From: Podospora pseudoanserina
Taxonomy: Eukaryota > Ascomycota > Sordariomycetes > Sordariales > Podosporaceae
NCBI RefSeq assembly: GCF_035222485.1
Contig: NC_085925.1
Coordinates: 744,001-808,000 of the forward strand
Direction of reading: 5' to 3'
DNA: 64,000 bases
The position numbers and the translations under genes are program-made. Below the pieces are notes generated by a model. It did not search any database, was not told where the DNA came from, and saw nothing but the letters and a program-made list of their open reading frames with translations. Shown here one piece after another: positions 9,932-22,753 of the stretch (position 1 is its first letter; the number at the start of each line of letters is the position of its first letter).

Positions 9932-11192
9932 ATGGATAACCACCGAGGGGAGCCTCACTCCGTTCTATTCGACATGGGAATTGATCTGTCCGCCTATCTT
10001 CAACAACAATGTTGTGGGTTTCAGCCTGGTGCTTGACATCGCGCCTGAGGTAATCCTTCCTCCCATCAGCTTGTTTCGATATTCTTTTGAGCCAATGAGA
10101 CTGGCAAGCAACAGGTCTCTTATTTCTCTTTCTTGATCGCCGTCTCGAGATGAGATTCTTCAGCTCCAGCAGACACTCGGCAATCGCGGTGATCTTCAGC
10201 TCTCACCACCTCCAACAACAGCCCCGGCGACGAGTTCTCCCATTCCACACCCCTTCTCGCATTTCATCCTCTTGACTCTCCTATGTCGCCTTCTATATAC
10301 TCAACACACAACAATATCTCCATCGCCGAACCTGACCCCGTTGTCATGTTCCGCCACCGGAGCCTTTCTATCTTGTTTACCTACCCACTCACCTACCATT
10401 TCGACCTACCTGTTCTACATACAGCACCCCACCTACCGTGCTTACCAACACCTGCACATGCCACCATTGCCTACTGGACTTACGAGCGCAACCCTACCAC
10501 CTCGAACCACGGCATACCCGACGCGACAGCCCGTGTGTGTAGCAGACTCCCCCGTGCCAAGGAAGGTCCTGGCCTTTTTCAGGCACCTCAGAGCCATACC
10601 AACAAGCGAGATCAGTGAACTCGCCTTGCGAAACTTCCCTCTGGTTGGAGTCACTGTCGCTTGTGCTCTCTGGGAGTACGAACTGATATCCGAAGCCATG
10701 CCTTATTGGCCAGAGAACTTGGCGAATTGCTTGAGGCTATGAGCCAGCCGACCAAGAACAACGCGGAGATACGCTGGACGGTTCGCCGTCAGCGATCGGC
10801 ACCGCAAGCGTTATCGTTGTCGACCAGTAGTTCTCCCGCTCAGAGTCCCCCATGGTGGGGGCTGCCCTTTTGTCGAACCGCGAAACCGACCTACCTAGCG
10901 GGAAACATACCTTGTTACGGTGCCTTCCCGGTGTGCATATGGGCATCGAGGGCATGGCGGTGGCCAGCCAACGGCTCGTCAAAATGTCCAGCTTTTTAAC
11001 TGGGAGACCACCTTCGACCTGTTTATGGAGAACACCTCGGGGTCGAGGCCTTCACGCTTTGTCTGGACCAGGAGGAAGAAGTGCGATTGTTGCAAGAGCC
11101 TTAGAGTCACGCGAGAAACGCGTGACTATACCGCGACTCACGTCAACTCCCACATCCATTTCTGCACAAGGACTGGAGACTTGCGTGTGTGA
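9932..11192 (+). CDS. Unrecognised multi-exon gene, Cys/His-rich C-terminus (model approximate)
   Basis: Not recognised. The gene is inferred from pieces. A start in good context (GCCAACATGG) at 9932 opens MDNHRGEPHSVLFDMGIDL, 32 codons before a TGA. If a GT at 10029 is a donor and the CAG ending at 10199 an acceptor, the phase matches and a coherent frame follows with Pro/Ser-rich sequence (SPGDEFSHSTPLLAFHPLD). Possible later junctions join it to ELGELLEAMSQPTKNNAEI (from 10714). The last exon is the clearest: after a TAG acceptor at 10898, 10899-11192 encodes 97 residues including LFNWETTFDLFMENTSG and RRKKCDCCKSLRV, then spaced His and Cys (THVNSHIHFC), ending at 11192. The Cys/His spacing could bind zinc. 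The internal exons are uncertain, and a decayed gene is possible. Low-to-moderate confidence. Confidence 0.4.
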
Positions 11193-13137
11193 AAGGTGGG
11201 ATTGGGGAAGAGGAACTGAGAGAGAGGGTATAGTCTGAGAAGGATGAACAGGGTCACGATAAAACGAGGTTTATACAATGGGGTTTGCTTATTTTGGGGT
11301 TTCTTGAGCTTTGATTGGGCCGGGAAGGATATGATGATGGAGATGAAGGGTGGTTGCTAGGTCTCTAGTGGGTACACAGGAGTTTGGGTGGATGTTGGGG
11401 AGTTTGTGAGAGACGGTTGGGTTGTTGCTCGGTTCGGCGATGTGAGGAAGTATTGTGTAGGTACGGTACCTATATTGATCTAGACCTGAACCGGCAGGCG
11501 CGGGTGATAATCGGGGTTTTGTGATGACGTAGAGATGTTTGAGTTGTTGGGAAATGATGGTGAATACAAGCGTGCTACAGAGCTCGACCAGGTTCTCTTC
11601 CAACATGTGATGTGATGTTAACTTCGGTGATGGTGGACGACTGTTTCCTGCCCGCATTTATTGGTGATCAGGATATGTGATACCAGCATTTGGACATAGG
11701 TTCGTTTGATTGGGAAGATGAGTAACTCCGTGGAGGTGCTCGGATAATTTTGAGAAGTGATGCCAATCAAGATGAAGACAATAATATCTCGACAATTTTA
11801 TTTTCAAGGGAGACTCCCCATAGTTGAGATTGAAAAGGATATAAAAGTCCATTAATGGTAAGTAGGAAGCAACTGCCAACCGTTGATATTTCATGAGCAG
11901 CATAGCTTGAGTGAGAGGACCACCTTTCCCTCGCGGGTGCAATTGATAACTCTGTCGAAAGATGAATGCTTCAACTTCAACCACTTTCAAGATTCAAACA
12001 CCCCAACACCAGAAACCACCACTCCAACCCACCTTGACCCAGCCAATCTCAACTCAGCAACGTCCGATTCTGAGACATTCATAGCACACCATCAAGTCAG
12101 CACGTGGTAGCAGTCAGCCTCACTCTCAACAAACATTACCATCATCGATCGATCCCGTCATTACTTTCCCTTCCCAAGAGCTGACTTGACCCCCACCTTC
12201 CCCGACCGCCCCCCGCTTTCATCCCATCTTTTTCCCGCACTCGCTTGATCATTTCGGCCTGCATACAACTTGCATGCAGCCATTCTCAAACTTCGGTTAT
12301 GCCAGGAACAGAAACGTGAATATTACTTACTCCCAAAAACCATTGCTTCCCTTCCGCTGGTGTGAATTCCCGGGGCCTGACCAACCCAGCCAAGAGTAAG
12401 ACGCGGCAGAACCACAAAGCGATACCCCAGAACGAAGTCGAAACGGTCCCAATGGGACAGTCAGATGCGTACCAGGGTGGTTACCATGCAGGAGGACATC
12501 CTTTGCATTGGGTTTGACAGACGAGAGAAAAAGAAGAAACACAGCAATAGCCAATTGACAACTGATACCTCGGCAGTCTTCTTACTCGTGTCAAACACCG
12601 TCACAAGGCTCGGGTAAAGAAAGTCGTGATGTCTCTCAGTTACAAGTTCACCCTCGCCAAGCCCCGCCTGACCTAGCAGTCGATCGCCATCAGTCAGATC
12701 TCGATTGGCAAGGTATGACCGCATCAAAAAAAGCTCCCAAGAAAAGATGTGTCTGTCGATCAGGCACAGGAATAACAAAACTGCCTGTGGGGAACAGTCT
12801 CGTTGGATGTTGAAAACAGTAACACAAGTAATAAGTGACGTTGCCATCGTCCGCCCTCCGGTAAACCGCATGGTCATGTCATGTGCATATCCGTACATCA
12901 CCTACCTCGCATTGCATTTCTTTTCTTTGAAGAAAAAAAAAACGCAGTGAAACGTCTGTCAGCATAAGCGGCGGCGGGCGGCGGCGCGGGGTTAGGTAGG
13001 AGGGATGGGAGGGAATTGTCAGCTCGACGTCATTGCATGAGATCAGGGGTGGGCGGCCCAAGAGAAGGGAGAAAAAAAATAAAGGCAGACGCCACTCCGC
13101 AGATGTGAACTGAACCGGAGTGGTGGGAATTTGTTGA

Positions 13138-13140
<3 letters not shown>

Positions 13141-13194
<54 letters not shown>
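13141..13194 (+). repeat. (TG)27 microsatellite
   Basis: 27 perfect TG units followed by CATGTG. It lies in non-coding DNA. Confidence 0.95.
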
Positions 13195-13195
<1 letters not shown>

Positions 13196-14538
13196 ATGTG
13201 CCTCATTTCCAGCGCAGAACCCTGGTCCCGCAGTGTCACTCCTGCAATTTTTGGGTGTACTAGCTATGAAACTGTGATTTGAATCTGATGAGAAGAATAG
13301 CCCGAGGCAGCGCGTGGATTTTGGGGTTTAACTTCCCACAACATGGAGAGAAAGAATAGAGACCAGACCCCGAAGAGCTAAACATCATCATGCATGACCA
13401 CGCGGGGAACAACAGCATGAATGAGGGGTAGCAAAAGACCCAATCTCCAGGACTTTTCCCAGGATGTGGGTTCCAGGAACTGAGTTGACTCGTGGGAGAC
13501 CCCCTTCTTTATCCCTTCTGGAAGCGCTGTCTGGCGGAGCACGAGGAGCTGGCCGTTCAAGCTAGAAAGATTGGAACGAGGACCGCCCGGACACGGCGCC
13601 GTTATTATGGGATGAGGAGATCTCATGACCCGATGTCGATTCGGTTCGAGGAGGAGGACTCATCTTTGTTCCAGTCCACTGGTTATTTCTTTGGGGTTCG
13701 GCCATTCCGGAACAGAGGAGGACAACCCTGAAGAATTGGATTTGAGGGGGGGGGCCGTAGTGTACCGGGGAACGGGGTGTAGTTGTGTTTGCTGGTGATG
13801 CTTGAAGCCCCACGCACGCCTGTCCCCCCCGCCCCACATCACGGTCGAGGATCTCTCTCGGTTCCCAGCCGCCGAGGTGCATGACGCAGTGTTCAGGAAG
13901 ACTGCGAATCATGGGGAGAGACGGGGTGCTGCTGTGGTGACACAGAGGTGGTGTTGAACTTTGAAACCAACATGGAAAAAGAATAAGAGAAAATAAAAGC
14001 AAGAAAGATGAATGTGAGGATGTCATGGTCAAGACCAGTCAGTGACTGAAAGTGAGGTGGTCTGGGCAACGCGTGTGATCCCGGATTGGATGATCGAAGA
14101 AACCTTGCTCACCCGCATCGGCAACGCTAGTTCTGGGTCGAACCGTGCGCGCGGTACAGTACAACACTTTTGGCCAGTGGTGTCGAGGAAACGCAACTCG
14201 GGCCCATCTGAGGGATTGTCCATTGCTGCAGCTAATGGTGTAGACTCTCTCGAGACGATAGTCAACAGAATGACAGAATGATAGAGTGACAGAGTGACAG
14301 CGAAAACAACAAGAGAGGAAGGAGAAGAAAAAGAAAAAGAAGTGATGAAATTGGTTCCCCCGGTTCCATCTTTCATCCCATGCAGCCCGGTCCCACAGGC
14401 AAATTTCCCACACACGGACCTTATCCGCGCTGAGCTCAACTCACGGTTCTCCATGGCGGGCGGTTCACCGGTTGGCTGGCTCCCGCCTTGTCTCCTGTCA
14501 CCTGTGGCTGCTGCACTGCATTGCATCCTTGGTATTCT

Positions 14539-14640
14539 CCAATCCCAATCCCAATCCGAATCCCAATCCCAATTCCTTGTCCTTGTCCTTGTCCTTGTCC
14601 TTGTCCTTGTCCTCGCCCTCGTCTTATCCTCGTCTTCCTC
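14539..14640 (+). repeat. Compound hexanucleotide repeat: CCAATC array then CCTTGT array
   Basis: Six units of the CCAATC type (14539-14574; one is CCGAAT) are directly followed by six perfect CCTTGT units (14575-14610), degrading into CCTCGT-like units to about 14640. The first block places five CCAAT motifs at six-base spacing, about 470 bases upstream of the LTE1-like start codon. Confidence 0.9.
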
Positions 14641-15039
14641 TTTTGCTGGTTGTCGCTGTCGCTGTCTGTTGTTGTTGTTGTTGTTGTTGAGGATTTGTTA
14701 GAATCGCAGCTGCGTGTTTGTATCACCCGTCCGACCTTTATGGCGTCGTGCAATACCCGTACGTGACTCTCTCCTGTGCTCGTTTGCCCTCCTCTGTCCT
14801 TCCCTGGCCTGTGTGATCAGGACCACCTAGACTCGCACTGGACGACTGTGCTCGCATCATCGCACTCTCCCTTTCTTCCCTTTGCCGTGCCTTATGCAAA
14901 AACTCACCCACCAGCCAAGCCCCCTCGAATCTGCAAGTCCGTTTGACTCATTCATGTCTTGCATCACAGACGTCGACGCGACAAGGAAAAGCAGCAGCAT
15001 TCATCGCCGCTCTGCACAATAGGAGCTGGTTCCCCCGCA

Positions 15040-18000
15040 ATGGAGGCCGAGCAGTCGTCGGCTCCCCTAGCGACTAGCCCGACGACGACACTACCGATAC
15101 TTCCCCAATCACCACGGTCGCCAAAAACAACAACGACACCGCGGGATGGACGCTTCCGAAAGACGCCGCCAAGGCTCAGGAAGGATGGCGAGAGGCCAAA
15201 GACGGGAGGAGGCCGGGGCGCCGCTGCAGCAGCAGCCATCGGACTGGCAAGGACGAAACTATGGGCATCATCCTCAGCTGCGCATTCAAAACCGCTGCTT
15301 CCGGTGACGGAGCGGAGGTCTCAGGAGGAGAACCTGGCGGGGCGGAGAGCAAAGAAGGCCAGTGTGGACGATGAAAAGTGGGATATTGCTCCGGATGGGG
15401 GATCGGCCGGCCGAGAAGGGCGGAATTTCGCTGTCGCAAATGTCGGGCACAACGGTCGAATTTATTTGAGGTAAGCGAACACGGTGACCGGGTTCATGTT
15501 TGCCCCCCACACGGTGGGCGTTTTTGACATCTCGCTTGGGGTACCCCCGTCCCCTTGGTTGACAAAGGGGGCTTGATATATTGACCATTGTTCCTAGGCC
15601 AACCGTCCGCCCTGCCAACCAGCGTTACCCGCAGCCTCCGTTTGTGTTTCCCATGACACCGCCGGGTACTGCCGGACTTGAGCCTCTGCCATCAGATAGA
15701 CATCGGGATCACCGGGACGACAACGCGCAGGGAAGGCCAGGAACTACTACTCGCCCGCAGTTTCCCCCGTCAACATCAAGCCTGACTCGCCAGGACTCGG
15801 GGGAGAAGCATGTTCAGATACGCCAGAGACATCGTCGAGCCATGTCGGATTCCACAGTGCGGGAAACCAGCGTGGCCAGGGAGTCGGAGCCGGGAGGATT
15901 CAAGATCGTCATTACTCAGCCGGGGGAGAATGAAAGACCACGAACGGTCGAGGACTTGGACATGACCAGGACGCCGCTGCTCGAAGTGTCGATTCCGTCA
16001 TGGAGGATAGGAACGCCTCGGTTCAGCGTTCGCGGCACGCCGTTTATTCGTGGTTCGTCTTATGCCCCTACTGAGGATGTTCGATCAAGCCGCGCTTCGT
16101 TCTTCAACTACACGCCCGTCGATGCCATTTCCAGCATATCCAAAACCCCAGATGCAACACGACAGCACCCGCACCCTCCTGCTATGCCGCCCAACCAGGA
16201 TGGAAATGCAGTTCCTCCCTCGATCCCACTACGGGCGACATATCTTTCGACCCATCTCGTGATAGAGCCCTCCATGTTTGACTCGCTGACTTTTAAGCCA
16301 GCCTGCGATGACCGATCTATTGTGAGATACTCACCCTCGGGATCCGTGACGGCAGCCACTCCACCGCGGCTCGTGGCCGAAATTACATCTCCGAGCTTTC
16401 TCGACTACGAACTACTCTCGGATTTTTTTCTCACTTACCGATCGTTCCTAGAGCCATCAGATCTTCTCCGCATGCTCTTTGCTCGCCTCAGGTGGGCATT
16501 GGGAAGGAGTGACGAGGCGGGCATGGTGGTTAGAGTCCGAACATTTGTTGCTCTGCGGCACTGGATTCTGAACTACTTCACCGACGACTTTGTAGTCGAC
16601 TACGACCTCCGGTTTGCCTTTTGCGAGTTATTGAACGATTTTGTCGACGAGATCTCCCAAGACGCGATAGCAAAGAAGGTGCCGCTTAAGATTCTGGCCG
16701 AGCTGAAAAAGTGCTGGAGGAGGGTGTGTGCCCAGTTTTGGGACGGGCCAGAGTTTGACGCTTCGCTCCCGACGGGCGTCCCGATATCGCCTGGTGGCAT
16801 TGCTGGCCATCGTGATCCCAGTCTGGACCCGACTTTTTGGACGGCAAAGGTTGATGATGATGCTGGGCCGCCGCAGATTGACGGGCTGATTACGCCTGTT
16901 AGTCCGAGAGGACACACGAGTTTTTTGGCCGAGGTTTCGAGGGCCGGGCATATCGACTCGGTGGTGGTGGGGGAGCGGCCGGCGACGCCTGAGAACCCTA
17001 CAATACCGGATACGGAGTTTACAAGGAACCAGCAGGCTTCGCCTGGCAGCATCACTAGTGTTGATGTGGTTTCTTGCTCGCTTCCTACCAAGAGCATGCG
17101 GTTTCATCACAGCGCCGGATACCCGCTCGCTGCTCACCCTGCGGACTTGAGCTCGATGTATAATGCTAGTTCTGACCCTATTGCGACGACGCCGAGGGCG
17201 TTGGTGGGCAAGCGGGTGCGTCCGAATCACTCGCACAAGCGCAACGCGAGCCTGAGTGATTCTCTGCGTGATCATGCCACCATGACGGAGAGGGTTATCT
17301 ACAAGAATGCAGAGTTTCTGCTTACGCTGCCGTATTCGGGGAGCTTGGTGAGGGGTGGTTTGATGCCGCCGTCGCAGGCGTTTGTGGAGGTTATTCCTGG
17401 CTTGTCTGGGGCGGGGTCGAGGCAGACGACTTTGTTTCAGCCGGCTGCTGAGTTGCCCAAGGAGAGCAGGCTGGTGGCGTCGGCGATGTCGGGCCAGGGG
17501 ATGAAGAAGCTTTTGGGGAGTGTGCGGAGGGCACTGAGCACAAGGGGGCAGGCGCTATCATCGTCTACGCAGACGTATGTCAACATCTCGCCTATTGGCC
17601 CCAAGGGCGCGACGACGAATAGGTTACCGGGTACTGCGATAGTTCCGCAGTCTCGGGCCCGGCAGAATAACGGTGCGGGACCCCCTGTGAGGATTGATTT
17701 GTTGGGCGCGGAGATCGCCGAGGATTTTAAGAAGGCTGTGCGGGAGGATGCTGCTGCTGAGGCGGAGAATGAAGGGTGCGAGCCTCCGCCGGCGCCTGCT
17801 GGGGAGTATTCAGCCGCGCATATGGACACCACCTTTGACTTTGGACCCGATTTTGGAGTTGGGGAGATGAGGCCGACGAGCGACATGGGGATCACCACGG
17901 GGAGCAAGTCGATTGTGATTGTGGATGACACCCTGCTGCCGGAGAATCATTACCCTGCCATGACGGGGGCTTTACCGGCGGTGAATTCGAACTCGTCAAT

Positions 18001-20746
18001 GGAGGCTTTTGCCGAGACGTTTATGCCCCACGGTGGGGATCCCACTCCGCCGACGACGCCGCCCGGGGCGAGGGATATGGGGGTGCCGAGAAGGTCTTCT
18101 TATATTCTTGGGCATCAGCCATTGCGGCACTCACAGTCTGCGGATCCGTTGCCGCCGTTTGTACCTGACATGGCGACGTTGGGGTCGTCGGAGAGCGGGA
18201 GGCCGTCGCATGACTGGGTCAGGCCGTCGTTTGATTTTTTGAACCAGACGCCTAACCGGCCGCCGTTGAGCGGTGTGAGGGCGCAGGGGCAGGGGCATAC
18301 GAGGCAGGGGTCCAGCAGGTCGTTTGTGTCGAGTCGGAGTAGAGGTCCGAGGAGGTATGCGTCCTTTACAAGTGGGATCATGCCTCGCCGGTCAACGACG
18401 GTTAGGAGTTTTGATGCGACGACGTACTCGGAGGGGAGTGTAATTGGGGGGGCGGATGAGTTGTCTCAGGCGGTGATGATTCCGGAGCCGTTGAGGGTTT
18501 TGAGGAGGAGGCCGGGAGGGGATTTGAGGGCTGTTACTAACGTTGGCGAGCTGGATCCGGCGGGGGTTAGGAGGTCGAGGAGTGTGGGGAGTTTGACGAC
18601 GTATACGGATTCGATCAACAGCTCGTCGTTTGTGAGGAGTCCGGTTCTGGAGATGGGGGGTGGGTATGTCGATGTGGTTGCAAGTGACTACTCGCCGCGG
18701 AGGGGGAATGAGGCTTTTTCGTTGGGGGCGATTACGAAGAAGCAGCAGCCTGTGACGGAAAAGGCGGAGAAGAAGTTGAGTTTGTTCAGCACGCACTCTT
18801 CCAAGCCGATTATGAGGCCGAGTTTTGAGGCTGAGGCGCAGAAGCTGGCGCAGATTCCGGATGATGTGGATGATGATGGGGGGGTGGAGTCGGCGTTGTT
18901 GAAGTTGGAGGGGAGGTTTGAGAGGAGGGTCCCAGGGGGGAAGTTGTCGATGGATTTGAAGGGGACAGTGCCGCAGATTGATGTTTCGGCGGAGGAGAGC
19001 GAGACGGTGGATGAGAGTAGGGTTTCGAGGGAGGAGCATAGGCATGTTCACCTGGGTGATGAGGGGGCGCATCCGTTGTCGCTGTCGACGATTCCGACTA
19101 CGATCAGTGTGCAGGGGGGATTGTTGGATGTGGCTGGTCGTCAGGGGCGGAATGCGGATGTGCAGTCTTTTCTGTCGGATGATTCGAGGGCTTCGTATTC
19201 GGCGCCTTTGTTAGAGATGGATGATGAGGGCAGCAAGAGGACTGTGACGAGGGAGTGGACGGACCGGTCGGTGTTCCAGGGGCCGGATGAGGATGGGGCG
19301 ACGCCGATGGATGGGAGGAGTGTTCAGGGGTCGAACCCCTCTTATGATTTTATTATGAAGACGGATAGCATGGAGAGGATGAGGGGCGGGAATGCACTGA
19401 CGGTGCTGGAGGGGGGGGCGAGGAAAAGTGCGGAGCAGTCGTTTCTTGATGTGGAGAGCGATCATGACAGCGATCTGTCTTCGGAGTTGTCGATGGAGGT
19501 GATTGACTATCATGAGGCTGATGTTGATCCCTATGCACCGTCGAATATTGGGATTGCTGTGTCGACCCTTCCGGCACACCCATTGGCGGATGTTACACCG
19601 GGCTATCAGCCGTCCCATCAGACGGGCTCTAGTCCAACAAACCCCCCGTCACCGCCAATGACGCTCATCCAGGCTCTTCACCTGTCTCCGGAGACTGCTT
19701 GCGTCCCAACATTGGAGGACCATCAAGTCTGGGGCGAGAAGCCACTTCCACCTACTCCGGATATCACGCCTACTGCGACAGCCGCACCTCCCTACGACAC
19801 AACACAACTGCCACGCGCTTCGCCCGCTGACCCGACAGGCACGAAAGAAGCCTTGCGAAACGCGCCTAAGCTCGAGATTCCCGATCCTCTTGCGTCCCCG
19901 GATGCTTCCATCACGGCCCCAGCAAAACTCAACGCCCATCTGCCCTTCATCCTGGCCTTCGACAGCGACATTCTCGCCCAACAATTCACCCTAATCGAAA
20001 AGGACGCCCTGAACGAAATCGACTGGAAAGAATTGATTGACATGCGCTGGAAGAATGCTGAGCAAAAAGCCGGCGGGGGGATCAACGCCCGCTCCTGGGT
20101 TTCGTTTTTACGGGACACCGACGCGAGGGGTGTGGAGGTTGTGATTGCGAGGTTCAACATCATGGTCAAGTGGGCCATTTCGGAAATCGTGCTCACGCAA
20201 GACATGGAGGAGAGGGCGAGGTGTCTGATCAAGTTTATTCACATTGCTGCTCACTGCAGGCGGTACCGGAATTTTGCCACGATGGCACAGCTGACGATTG
20301 CGCTCACGTCGAACGAGATTTCGAGGTTGACGAGGACTTGGTCCATGGTCCCTGCGTCTGACACCAAGACGCTTCAGGAGCTGGAGCAGTTGATGTCGCC
20401 GATGAGGAATTTTTACAATTTGAGAGAGGAGATGGAGGGAGGGGGGAAGATGGGCGCCAGGGCGAGCATGGAGATGGGGTGTATTCCCTTTGTGGGGATT
20501 TACACGCATGACTTGCTGTTTAATGCGCAAAAACCGTCAGAGATTGCGAGCTCGCCGACGGGGGCGCCGCTGGTGAATTTTGAACGGTGCAGGGTCGCGG
20601 CTGGGGTGGTGAAGACGTTGCTGAGACTGCTGGAGGCGAGCACGGTTTATGAGTTTGAAGCTGTGGAAGGGGTGACGGAGAGGTGTTTGTGGATGGGGGC
20701 GTTGGAGGAGGGGGAGATTAAGAGGTTGGTTGGGGGGTTGGAGTAA
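15040..20746 (+). CDS. lte1: Ras-type guanine nucleotide exchange factor, LTE1-like
   Basis: Two exons: 15040-15470 and 15598-20746, 1,859 residues. The donor GTAAGC and acceptor CTAG join GRIYLR to PTVRPANQRYPQPPF. ATG 15040 (MEAEQSSAP) is the first in-frame ATG after an upstream stop-free run that lacks one. A RasGEF N-terminal motif lies at about residues 400-530 (SPSFLDYELLSDFFLTYRSF, then RVRTFVALRHWILNYF). A very long disordered Ser/Pro-rich middle follows. The catalytic Cdc25-type RasGEF domain is at about 1585-1850 (FNIMVKWAISEIVL, RARCLIKFIHIAAHCRRYRNF, CIPFVGIYTHDLL). This split layout is that of Lte1, the mitotic-exit regulator upstream of Tem1 at the bud/cell cortex. A role in septation signalling here is inference. 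Other Cdc25-type GEFs carry SH3 domains, which I do not see. Confidence 0.88.
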
Positions 20747-22753
20747 TAGAACTGCGGGCGGTTTTTGCGACACACGCGCACACACATCATCACATCTCGT
20801 CATCACTCTATGGCATTTATTTGGCACACGCATTTGTACTATGTTTTTTTGTACAAGTACGCCGACACATTATCATCATCAGGAGCACCATCGATACCAG
20901 CCCCCCCCCCTTTTTTTGTTGTTTTGGTTTCGATTCTCGTTTCTTGGTTTCAGCATTTTTGTTTCATCACAGCACCACCAGAGTGGGTTTTCGCTTCGAT
21001 TGTGTTTATTCATTTTTTATTTTTATTTTTTTATTTCTCCGAGACGAATTATCAGACCTTGCTTACTTATGGTGTTTTTTAAACGCTGGGAGGGGTTGAT
21101 TGGTTTGATTTTCGGTATGCTTTTTTATTTTTATTTTTGGATTGATTGGAAGGAAAGGAGGGAGTTTCTCTCACCATTGGGGGTGAGGGTTGTTTGATAT
21201 ATATGGCTTTGTTTTGTTTGGGAGTGATTATTATGTAATTTTGGGAATGGGAATGGGGGAAATATTTAGATACCAAGTTTTAAAGATAAAAGATGGAGAT
21301 GGGGGTTGATATGGGAAAACGGAGGGCGGGGGGTTTGAGAGGGGGAGGGGGTATAGGGGGGTATAGGGGTGTTGGGTGTTGGGTGTGGTGGTGGTATTTG
21401 GAGATATAGGTGAGATAGGGTGGAACAAATATAAAGTCAAGAGTTGAAGCTTTTTATGATGTCTTGGACTGTTATGGTGGTGATACACATATGTGATGTC
21501 TGTCGATCGTCGATCGGTATTTGTAAACAACCCGAACCCTTTTTTCTTTTTTCTTTTCTTGGCTGTGAGGGGTTTGGTCACTACCTATCAAATCGTATAT
21601 TTGGGGTCCAAAAAGGTGTCCATTCTGGTGTTGTACGAGGGAGAGTCCCCGGGTGGCTGGAAAAGGCCGAACCCAGTGGGCCTTACTGACTAATCTGACA
21701 CTACCCAACCCCAGCCCCTGAATCTCCAACAACAACCTTTCCTCACAAACAAACCAGAACACACGCTCGCGTTACACCAACCCCCTGAAACCGACTTCAC
21801 ACCACTTCTCGGTGTGGCTTCTCTTTTTGGTCCGGAACTTTGATCCTGACCTGAAAAAGATATCGTTTTTTTTGTGGTGGTACTGGTGTGCGTGCTGGAT
21901 GCAGCGATGTTCCACCTAGCAGCATGCTACCTCAAGCCAAACGAGGAAGGAATCATGAGGTTGCACACCGCCTCCAAGCTGGCCGAGGAAAAGGGAGGGA
22001 AGGGGTTTGCTGCTGCGAGTGGTAGTAATGTGGAAAAGGTTAACGGAGAGGAAGGGGTGGACCGGAAGCAGGAAGGAGAGCAAGGGGTTCGGGAGGATCA
22101 CAGAGATGAAGTGAATAAAAAGGATGAGAAGGATGAGGGTATTGCCGAGAGAAAAGATGGAGAAGGCGACATTGTTGAGATTTTGGCTTGACATGACGGA
22201 AGTTTTTTTGAAGGGGGATTGCAGAGGAATGGTCGGTCTTGGTGTTTTTGCCCACGACGGTGCAAGGTATGAATGAAGCACGGCGGTCAATCTAACATAC
22301 CTACCTAGCAAAGCAGAACCCGCCATCTTCATAAATCCCAGCATCTTTTCTCAATAGTAAATCTCAAAGCTGATATTGCGCTACGGCAGCATATCGCCGC
22401 ACGTCATACTCTCTATTCTCGCTGCTTACACCCGCCCCCCCCCTCCTCCCCTTTCCCCACAAGAGTAAAGCACCCAGGGTATATACACCCATCGACCCCA
22501 ACTTTCCCAACCCCAAAAAATATCACAAACGCCGAAACCCCATTTTGTATGAACCCTCCTTTTATTTCTCCCCAAAATGCCAGTCCAACCCCTCCATGGT
22601 ATCATTGTACGTGAAATAGGTAGCCTTCCTTCCCCCCCACCTCCCCAAAGAACTCCTCAACATGTCAGTCTTTCCCCCTCATCCCCACCATCCCTCACTC
22701 CACTCTCTCTTAAAATCAACACAGAGCTCCTCTGTGCTCAGCACCGCCCACTC
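20747..22753. other. Intergenic region between LTE1-like and Tbf1-like genes
   Basis: T-rich then G-rich sequence between two convergent genes. The first ~700 bases probably include the 3' untranslated region of the LTE1-like gene. A charged 105-codon frame at 21874-22191 was not accepted as a gene. Confidence 0.45.

Larger units (their letters stand above)
11193..15039. other. Gene-free stretch upstream of the LTE1-like gene
   Basis: About 3.8 kb with no supported gene. It contains a 54-base TG repeat (13141-13194), G/C homopolymers near 13745-13835, and a compound hexanucleotide array (14539-14640). The proximal part from about 14750 is CT-rich and probably the promoter and leader of the gene starting at 15040. 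Confidence 0.5.

Noticed and set aside
12461-12901. 146-codon minus-strand frame with hydrophobic segments
   Set aside because: No coherent protein features; hydrophobic runs come from AT-rich codons.
21874-22191. 105-codon charged frame (Lys/Glu/Gly-rich)
   Set aside because: Purine-rich DNA gives such frames by chance; there is no conserved motif and no supporting splice or promoter signal.
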